A DNA stretch of 64,000 nucleotides from Armatimonas rosea. Lineage in GTDB: Bacteria > Armatimonadota > Armatimonadia > Armatimonadales > Armatimonadaceae. The DNA is taken from positions 620,001-684,000 of the forward strand of contig NZ_JACHGW010000002.1 in NCBI RefSeq assembly GCF_014202505.1. Reading direction: 5' to 3'. The position numbers and the translations under genes are program-made. Shown piece by piece: positions 41,855-48,803 of the stretch; positions within the stretch are counted from its first letter, which is position 1; each line of letters opens with the position of its first letter. Below the pieces are notes generated by a model. It was not told where the DNA came from. It was given only the letters and a program-made list of their open reading frames with translations, and made no database searches.

Positions 41855-43687
41855 ATGACTATGGAGCAAGAAGAGAGCAGAGGCGCACTGCGCGTTTTTG
41901 ATCAGGTTCAGGAGGAGATGCGGGAGGATGCTGCCCTCCGAGGGGGAGCCTACACCGTTCCTGTAGATCGTGCCAACGCAGCTGGGTTCACCATGTTCGA
42001 TACGCCCAATAGCGACGACAATTTGATCGAGGTACTGGTACCCAAAGATCGGATCGAGCGTCTGCCTTCTCAAGCGAGTGTGCGTATCCGGAGTCGGGAT
42101 GGGCGGGTTTATCTGGGAACGGTGGTTCGTGGCCCCTATGCCCTCCCCGATGGGCTTCGGGCGGATGCCCCGCCGGTTGTGGCGACGGCGCTACATGGCT
42201 CTGTTTTCTTACCGGAATACCATGGCCTAGTGTCTGTCGAGCTGGCAGGAGAAGAGCGAGATGGTGCACTGATGCCTCATCGGTTCCGCCCTCTGCCAAA
42301 TAGCCCGGTGGAGGCACTGGAAGACGCGGAGATCGAAGCCTTCTGGAAGACCGGGGGAAATGTGCGTCTTGGAGCTGCGTTTGGCCACGAAGATCTAGCT
42401 GTCTCGTTCGATCTGATGCGCAAAGAGGTGCTCCCACGTCACACGGCGATCCTTGGAACCACGGGTGGAGGTAAGTCCACAACCGTTGCAGGCATGGTTC
42501 ATAAGCTCCAGAACGCAGGCGCGGCGGTGATTCTCTTGGATACGGAGGGTGAGTATACAGAGATGAACCTCCCAACAGAAGACCCACGCATGGAGGCGGC
42601 TCTAGAGCGACTGGGCCGTAAGCCCGAGGGTGTCGCCGATACCCATGTTCTGTATCTGGTAGGGCGCGACGCTGCCAACCCTCTTCATCCCGATTGCCGT
42701 CCCTTCTCCCCATCATTTTCGCGGATCTCGCCCCATGCAGCGATGGAGATTTTCGATCTCAATGAAGCCCAGGAAGAGCGCTTTCAGAAAGCCGTCACCA
42801 CAACCGCGCGACTGCTCGATGAGCTTGATCTTTGGACTGAGGAAAACCGGCAGTACGCAAAAGAGGCGATGGACGAGTTCGATGAAGGTTGGCCCAAGAT
42901 GCGCCTCTCGCAAGTCTATGATGTCGCCCGCTGTATCGCGGATGTGCTGCAGAATGGCTCCGTTCAAGAAACAGCTTTGCGGTCGCCAGATTTTCATAAC
43001 CAGCGCGCCAAATTTGTGGGAATTATTCAAGAGGCCGCTAAGGACGAAACAAAACATTGGCAAAGCTGGCGCAAGGTGCAGGGACGGATTGGACGGATCG
43101 AGCGGCTTGGGCTTTTTGATAACCCGAGAGCCACTTCACTGGATGCTAGGCAGATGCTTCAGCCTGGGCGGGTGACTATCATTGACCTCTCAGATTCTGA
43201 ATCTACTGTGGTGAACAACCTCGTGATCAGTGAGCTTCTCCGCGAAGTACAGCGCCAGCAGGAAGAAGCCTACCAAGAGGCCGAGGATATGGGACGGGAG
43301 CCTACGCCTGTTGTCGTCATGATTGAAGAGGCACACGAGTTTCTCTCTAGCGCCCGAATCGCACGCATGCCGATTCTGCATCAGCAGGTAGCCCGCATCG
43401 CGAAACGAGGCCGTAAGCGCTGGCTGGGACTGGTGTTTATCACACAGCTGCCCCAGCACTTACCTGATGAGATGCTTGGGTTGGTCAATAACTACATCCT
43501 TCATAAGATCGGCGACACCGGCGTCGTGAGCCGTTTAAAGCGCACGATTGGCGGGATGGATGACTCGCTCTGGGGACGCGTTTCTCGCCTTGCACCAGGG
43601 CAGGCCATTGTGTCCCTCTCTAGCCTGACCCGCCCCCTTCTGACCGCGATAGATCCGGCTTCCTGCCGGTTGAGGATGATCCGTTGA
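41855..43687 (+). CDS. herA: HerA-type DNA translocase/helicase
   Basis: 610 residues. The N-terminal beta-barrel region (HAS-barrel-like, residues about 40-160) is followed by a FtsK/HerA ATPase core: Walker A LGTTGGGKSTT (about residue 201), VILLDTEGEYTEM, Walker B VVVMIEEAHEFLS (about 488), then ARIAKRGRKRWLGLVFITQLPQHLP with the sensor and arginine-finger region. HerA hexamers pump DNA into NurA and cooperate with Mre11-Rad50 in end resection in archaea. The TGA stop is inside TTGATAA, overlapping the TTG start of the next gene. Excellent family match. Confidence 0.92.
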   Translation: MTMEQEESRGALRVFDQVQEEMREDAALRGGAYTVPVDRANAAGFTMFDTPNSDDNLIEVLVPKDRIERLPSQASVRIRSRDGRVYLGTVVRGPYALPDGLRADAPPVVATALHGSVFLPEYHGLVSVELAGEERDGALMPHRFRPLPNSPVEALEDAEIEAFWKTGGNVRLGAAFGHEDLAVSFDLMRKEVLPRHTAILGTTGGGKSTTVAGMVHKLQNAGAAVILLDTEGEYTEMNLPTEDPRMEAALERLGRKPEGVADTHVLYLVGRDAANPLHPDCRPFSPSFSRISPHAAMEIFDLNEAQEERFQKAVTTTARLLDELDLWTEENRQYAKEAMDEFDEGWPKMRLSQVYDVARCIADVLQNGSVQETALRSPDFHNQRAKFVGIIQEAAKDETKHWQSWRKVQGRIGRIERLGLFDNPRATSLDARQMLQPGRVTIIDLSDSESTVVNNLVISELLREVQRQQEEAYQEAEDMGREPTPVVVMIEEAHEFLSSARIARMPILHQQVARIAKRGRKRWLGLVFITQLPQHLPDEMLGLVNNYILHKIGDTGVVSRLKRTIGGMDDSLWGRVSRLAPGQAIVSLSSLTRPLLTAIDPASCRLRMIR

Positions 43688-44883
43688 TAAAAGCAATTGT
43701 TGTATCTGACTGCCACCTGGGAACCTACTACGCCCGGTTTCGCCCTGAGCGCTTGGAGCAGCGACGACGCCAGCTCCAGCAGGGATTTGCTAAGACGGTT
43801 CAAGCAGCACTGGACCATGACGTAGAGCTCTTCCTCATCGCGGGAGACCTTTTTGATCGTCCCGATCCGCGCAATGCAGACCGGCACTTTGTTGCACTGC
43901 AACTTGGTCGACTAGCAGCGGCGAAGATCCCCGCAGTGGCAATTGCAGGTAACCATGACAGCCCTCGCTCCTACGGCTATGACGGCGGTATTGTTCCCTT
44001 GCAGGAGATGCACGCGCTGGGCGGTGTCCAGCTCCTCCGACAGGACGATGTTATGCAGGGCGTCCAGATAACGGTGCGAAGCGGAGCCACTGTATCGGTT
44101 CGGGGGATGAGTGCCTCGTTCCAGCACGACGATGGTAGCTGCCCACTTAGTACCCTCGCCGCTGACAAGCGAGGCGGTGCACTGGATATTGTCCTGCTCC
44201 ACTATGGTGTCGAAGGCTGGTCTGGTGAGAACTTCCAGGAACCACGTCTAGCCCTAGAAAATCTAGAGAAGCTTGATACGGATGTTATTTGTGTGGGGCA
44301 CCTCCACCGACGCAACGAGCGCCGACTCCAGAGTGGTGCACTTCTGCTGAACCCAGGCTCGACAGAGCACATTCACTTTGGTGAGGAAAAGCTTGACTGT
44401 GGCTGCTATCTTCTGACGCTCGCCACTGGGCAACCGGCGAAGGCAGAGTACCTGCGCCATACCGTTCAGCCGATGCGCACCCTAGAAGTTTCAGGCGAAA
44501 CGTTGGACGAAACCGATCCCCAGGCGGATCTGGAGAGACGAATCGCCGAGGCCACGAGCCCAGAGACTCTCTTCCGGCTGACCTTGACGGGGGAACTTCG
44601 TCAGGAGGTCTATGAGCTGGTGGATCTCAACCGTTTGCAGACGTTTGCGAGTGAGCGGTCCTTTCACTCACAGATACAAACGGATGATCTTGCGATCCGC
44701 TATCCCTTTGGGGAACTTGTTTTCTCCTCGGGGGGCTTTGAGCTTAATGAGGTACTCAGCGAGGTAGCACAGGCTATGGAACTATCCGCAACGGATGAAG
44801 AGCAGCGTGCACTCTGCCGCGAGGCGCGGGAGGCGATCCTGGCCTCGTATCAGCGACTGCGTGGAACGGGGGTGGCAGCATGA
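43684..44883 (+). CDS. Mre11/SbcD-like exonuclease subunit
   Basis: 399 residues, starting with TTG at 43684 (overlaps the HerA stop). Calcineurin-like phosphoesterase motifs in order: SDCHLG (DxH), IAGDLFDRPD (GDxxD), IAGNHDSPR (GNHD), LLHYGVEG (His) and CVGHLHRRN (GHxH). These ligate two metal ions for the DNA nuclease. A capping domain of about 150 residues follows (LTGELRQEVYELVDL). The stop overlaps the Rad50-like ATG (ATGA). Closest in layout to SbcD, Mre11 and YhaO. Confidence 0.92.
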   Translation: MIKAIVVSDCHLGTYYARFRPERLEQRRRQLQQGFAKTVQAALDHDVELFLIAGDLFDRPDPRNADRHFVALQLGRLAAAKIPAVAIAGNHDSPRSYGYDGGIVPLQEMHALGGVQLLRQDDVMQGVQITVRSGATVSVRGMSASFQHDDGSCPLSTLAADKRGGALDIVLLHYGVEGWSGENFQEPRLALENLEKLDTDVICVGHLHRRNERRLQSGALLLNPGSTEHIHFGEEKLDCGCYLLTLATGQPAKAEYLRHTVQPMRTLEVSGETLDETDPQADLERRIAEATSPETLFRLTLTGELRQEVYELVDLNRLQTFASERSFHSQIQTDDLAIRYPFGELVFSSGGFELNEVLSEVAQAMELSATDEEQRALCREAREAILASYQRLRGTGVAA

Positions 44884-47800
44884 TTCTTCTACACCGGCTA
44901 GAGGCCGAAAACTTCAAGCAGTTCGAGAAGATCGAGCTGGATTTCCCCGAGCGTGGTGCTGTGCTCATCGAGGGGCACAACGAGGCAGGTAAGTCCTCGC
45001 TCTTTGAAGCCGTTTACTTTGCACTCTACGGTAAGGGGCTGGGTGGATTAGATGTGGGAGACCTCAAGCGCTACCACGCAGATCAGATGAAGGTCACCCT
45101 CAGATTCTCTGTGGAAGGACGTCAATTCACCGTGGAGCGTCGCCTTGCATCCAGCCAAAAAGTGACTCTCACGTGCCCTGTGGGTTTAGATGGTCAGGTA
45201 GAGGTTATCAAGACATTGACTCCTGCCAATAAGCGCATCATTGATGAACTGGGTATGAGTGACGCGTCGCTTCTCAATACCTGCTTCGTCGAGCAGAAAC
45301 GCCTAGAGCGGATTGAGTCTGCAAAGCCCGAAGAGCGTAAGCAAACCATCAATGAGCTCCTAAACTTGAAGTCACTCTCGATGCTGGAGTCGGAGTTCAA
45401 GGTAGTACGGGCAGATAAAGACGCTGTTCTAAGGGCTAAGGAGCGGGTTGATATCGCGAATTTGGATGGGCTACTTTCCGCACTTCAGGAAAAAGAGCAG
45501 CGGATGAAGACTTGCTGCCAGCTTTCTCGTTGGCAAGAAGCGGATCGTGAACACTCCCGGATACAACTGCGCCAAGGAGAAATTGCGACGGAGCAAGACA
45601 AGATAAAAACGCGCCTCAGAGAAATCAAAGCAAAATTCGATACTATCAATCGGCTTGAGGCGAGAGCCCAGGCTATTGCGAGACAACTGGCACCTCTGGC
45701 ACGCGCTTGGCAGGATGGTGAGCATCGAATTGCTGAGGCCGAGGCCGCCGTTACTGCCGCGAAGAACGCCGCGCTACAAGCCACGGAGCTTAAGGAAAAC
45801 CTGAAGCAGGCAGAAATGCATCACAAACAGCTTGTCGAGGCGCTGGAGTTTGCAAAAGCCCATCGCGCTTGGGAGGACTATCACCAAGCGCAGAACCAGC
45901 AACAGGAAGCGCTGACCAAGATTGAGTCCCTGAAGCAAAAGGTTGAAGAGGCTGAGCGGGCGGAGGGGCTCGCACAGGTAGCACTGGCAGGAGCGGAGCA
46001 GAAACTGACTCTGCGAACAGCTCTCCAAGATTGGGCTAATGCCTCTGAAAACCTCACGAAGCTCCAGAGTATCGAGATGGATCGTGCCCGCTTCGTTCAG
46101 GAACAAGAAGCCACACGAACCCAGCGTATGCAGGAACTGGAAGCGAATCATACTCAGCTCACTCAGCAGCTAGAGACTGTGCGTACTAAAAATATTCAGG
46201 AGCTTCGCGAGTTGGAGGCGGCTCACGTCACGGCAATTCGGGAGTGGGAAGCGACGGTAGCTAAAACAGGTCAAGAGCTACTTGCTGCACAAGAGCGCAT
46301 GAAGAAGGGGCAGACTTCTCTACCCATAATGTCACTGGTTGGGGTACCGAGCTGGAGTGTTATGGGGCTCGGACTAGCACTCACGCTTGGTGGTTTGAAA
46401 GTAGTCCCACTTCTCTTGATTGGTCTAGTTCTTCTTCTTGTCGGAGTGGGCTTGGCCTTTCAGAAGATCAGTACAGCCCGGAAAGCCTCCGAGGGACAAG
46501 CGATACAGCTATCGCAAGAAGTGGGGCGGCTTGAGCAAGTACAGAAAGCCGCAAAAGACCAGCGAACCGCCCTTGAGCAACAGCAAGCCCAGCACCTCAA
46601 GATGGCGCGGGAACAACACCGTATATTGGAGCAAGGGCTTCTTCAGCAGCAAGCGCAAGTGCTCGAGCAGAAGCGCCAGGCGGAACAGAAAGCGGCGGGC
46701 CATCATGGCAGTGGCCAGGTCACGGCGCTTCCGGAGGCACAGAAGCAAGAAAAGGAATGCAGAACCACACTAGAACACCTGATTGGGGATGCCCCTTTCC
46801 CCACGGATACTGATGCAGCGCGTACCAGTGCTGAGGCTATTACCCATGCGCTTGAGCCCATTCGTACTAGGGCACGGGAAGCCCAAGAAGAGAGTAAGCG
46901 CCTGAATCACAGCTTGATTGCCACACAGTCTGGAGTCAAGCAAGCTCCTATACCAACTGTGCCACAACCAACGGATACAGAGCGCCAGCTCTTGGCTCAG
47001 GTACAAGCGGGGCTTTCACAAGCTAAATTGCCCTCGGAGCCAAGTTCTCTTGCCAGTGTGATTGGCCAGCTCAAACAGAAAATGCAAGGGCAAGAGGAGC
47101 TTGCTGCGACACTTCCCACTTGCGAACAAGCTCACCAAGCAGCAGTGCTGGCGCGGGATCAGCGGCGGGATGCTTTTCATGAGGCTTGCCAGAATCTACT
47201 GACGGAAAATGTCGTGATTCCCAGCGAGGTGGTTCAGGTACTGGAGGTTTTCTTGCCTGAACAAGAACAAGCAGTTCGCATGGCACTTCAGGTATTCGAT
47301 CCCTCCGCGCTTCGGATTGAGCAAGACCAGCATAGGGAGGCGGAGGCGAGTCTACAACAGGAGCAGGGGCGACTTCGGCAACAGGAGAGTGATGTGACGA
47401 AGCAACGCGAGGCGGCGCAGGAGGCGCTTGCGACTGATTCAGCTGGAGTGACAGCGCTTCTCCAGAGTCACCCTGAGGTTACCTCTCGTACCAGCGATTT
47501 CTGGCAAGCGGAGGCTCTTGGCGCAGGTGAGAATGTACTGGAGAACCGGAGTCGTCGAAAGGCACTAGCGGATCGTCTCGGACTGACAGATGAGCTCTTG
47601 GAGAGTACGGTAGAGTCACTGGCGCTGCAAACCGCCCAGCGAGCTTTGCGACGTAAAGAGCTCGCTAGTAAGATCGTTGAGGAGTCCCGCAAGCAGATAC
47701 TAGACCGCGTGATGCCCTCGACTGAGATCTGGGTGAAGAAATTACTGCCTCTCTTGACAAACCACCGCTACCGGGACATTAAGTGGAATTCCGAGGAAAA

Positions 47801-48137
47801 CAAAGTCTCTGTACTAGATTCCCGTAAGGGAGAATACGTCGAGAAGAGAGTTTTTTCTGGAGGTGCACGTGACCAGATATCATTGGCATTGAGACTTGCA
47901 TTTGCTCTTGCTACTCTGCCAGGAGAAAGCGCCACCCGTCCTGGCTGGTTATTCCTAGATGAGCCACTTTCCTCATTCGACGAAGCGCGTACACTATCAT
48001 TGATCGACTTGTTAACGAAAGGCTTGATACATAAACAGTTCCAACAGATCTTTCTAGTTTCTCATAGTAAGTCCTTTGATCCGGACAAGTTCCCCCATCG
48101 TATCACGATGGAAGCGGGACGGATTGTATCGAGTTAA
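44880..48137 (+). CDS. Rad50/SbcC-like SMC ATPase with hydrophobic hairpin at the coiled-coil apex
   Basis: 1085 residues. Walker A EGHNEAGKSSLFEAVYF (about residue 35), Q-loop region CFVEQKRLERIES, long coiled coils (180-480 and 535-960), signature FSGGARDQISLALRLAFAL (about 990) and Walker B GWLFLDEPLSSFDEART. The usual CxxC zinc hook is absent. In its place residues about 480-530 form two hydrophobic stretches (MSLVGVPSWSVMGLGLALTL and VVPLLLIGLVLLLVGVGLAF) separated by a short turn, enough to cross a membrane twice. YhaN-type proteins are known to have such apex segments. The gene overlaps the Mre11 stop. ATPase and motifs strongly supported. Confidence 0.9.
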   Translation: MILLHRLEAENFKQFEKIELDFPERGAVLIEGHNEAGKSSLFEAVYFALYGKGLGGLDVGDLKRYHADQMKVTLRFSVEGRQFTVERRLASSQKVTLTCPVGLDGQVEVIKTLTPANKRIIDELGMSDASLLNTCFVEQKRLERIESAKPEERKQTINELLNLKSLSMLESEFKVVRADKDAVLRAKERVDIANLDGLLSALQEKEQRMKTCCQLSRWQEADREHSRIQLRQGEIATEQDKIKTRLREIKAKFDTINRLEARAQAIARQLAPLARAWQDGEHRIAEAEAAVTAAKNAALQATELKENLKQAEMHHKQLVEALEFAKAHRAWEDYHQAQNQQQEALTKIESLKQKVEEAERAEGLAQVALAGAEQKLTLRTALQDWANASENLTKLQSIEMDRARFVQEQEATRTQRMQELEANHTQLTQQLETVRTKNIQELRELEAAHVTAIREWEATVAKTGQELLAAQERMKKGQTSLPIMSLVGVPSWSVMGLGLALTLGGLKVVPLLLIGLVLLLVGVGLAFQKISTARKASEGQAIQLSQEVGRLEQVQKAAKDQRTALEQQQAQHLKMAREQHRILEQGLLQQQAQVLEQKRQAEQKAAGHHGSGQVTALPEAQKQEKECRTTLEHLIGDAPFPTDTDAARTSAEAITHALEPIRTRAREAQEESKRLNHSLIATQSGVKQAPIPTVPQPTDTERQLLAQVQAGLSQAKLPSEPSSLASVIGQLKQKMQGQEELAATLPTCEQAHQAAVLARDQRRDAFHEACQNLLTENVVIPSEVVQVLEVFLPEQEQAVRMALQVFDPSALRIEQDQHREAEASLQQEQGRLRQQESDVTKQREAAQEALATDSAGVTALLQSHPEVTSRTSDFWQAEALGAGENVLENRSRRKALADRLGLTDELLESTVESLALQTAQRALRRKELASKIVEESRKQILDRVMPSTEIWVKKLLPLLTNHRYRDIKWNSEENKVSVLDSRKGEYVEKRVFSGGARDQISLALRLAFALATLPGESATRPGWLFLDEPLSSFDEARTLSLIDLLTKGLIHKQFQQIFLVSHSKSFDPDKFPHRITMEAGRIVSS

Positions 48138-48161
48138 GTGTATAGGAATAGGGTGTTAAAA

Positions 48162-48803
48162 TTGAAAAACAAAGAAATGCTTCTCCTGAGTTTTCTTATG
48201 CTTAGTGGGTGTAATCAGTCGCGCCCTCTACCAACTGTACAGAAGCCAGAAGACCCTGTCTTGAATGTGGTTGCGATAGACCGCAGTGGTAGCACAGCGA
48301 ACATGCGTGAGACTCAGCTGCTGGCGTTAAAATCTGCTTTCGCCAGAGCTGCCGATTGGGGTGAAGAAGTTGCTATCTACATGGTTGACAGAGAGATTAC
48401 CTGCTTACTTCCAGCCGAAAAGATCAATGACGACTCTCGAATCAAAAAACGCGTTTTTGATCAGTTGAAGGAATTAGATGCTTTACGTTCTCAAGGTACA
48501 CGTCCTTATAACTTATGGAAAGAAATGGAGAAGCTATATGCAGGTAAACAAAAGAGTGTTCGTATTCTTTATCTGACGGATGGAGATAACGATTGGAAAG
48601 ATGATGAAAGGCTAATAAGTAGAGCTTTGCTAAGTATTTCTAAGAATTCAAAAATAACAATTGCAATACTTGGATTGAATAAGGATACAGAAGAGGGACT
48701 TAAATCCCAGTTTTCCTGTTTTGGAGGTCGAGTGACATTATCAGTAGGTAAAGAAAAATCTACCATTGCTGCCGGGATCACTAAGTGGAGAGAGAAAAAA
48801 TAA
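48162..48803 (+). CDS. VWA-domain lipoprotein
   Basis: 213 residues from a TTG at 48162 (ATAGGG 9 bases upstream; an in-frame GTG at 48138 adds 8 basic residues). Lipobox FLMLSGC, so membrane-anchored on the outer face of the cytoplasmic membrane. The VWA metal site is visible as AIDRSGST (DxSxS), with the Thr/Asp pair in YLTDGDNDW. Typical VWA strands are NVVAIDRS and ILYLTDG. VWA proteins bind partners through a metal. The stop overlaps the start of the next gene (TAATG). AT-rich relative to the rad50 gene. Confidence 0.75.
   Translation: MKNKEMLLLSFLMLSGCNQSRPLPTVQKPEDPVLNVVAIDRSGSTANMRETQLLALKSAFARAADWGEEVAIYMVDREITCLLPAEKINDDSRIKKRVFDQLKELDALRSQGTRPYNLWKEMEKLYAGKQKSVRILYLTDGDNDWKDDERLISRALLSISKNSKITIAILGLNKDTEEGLKSQFSCFGGRVTLSVGKEKSTIAAGITKWREKK

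Noticed and set aside
44880-48137. Zinc hook in the Rad50-like protein
   Set aside because: No CxxC in the central part; single cysteines only. A hydrophobic hairpin occupies the place.
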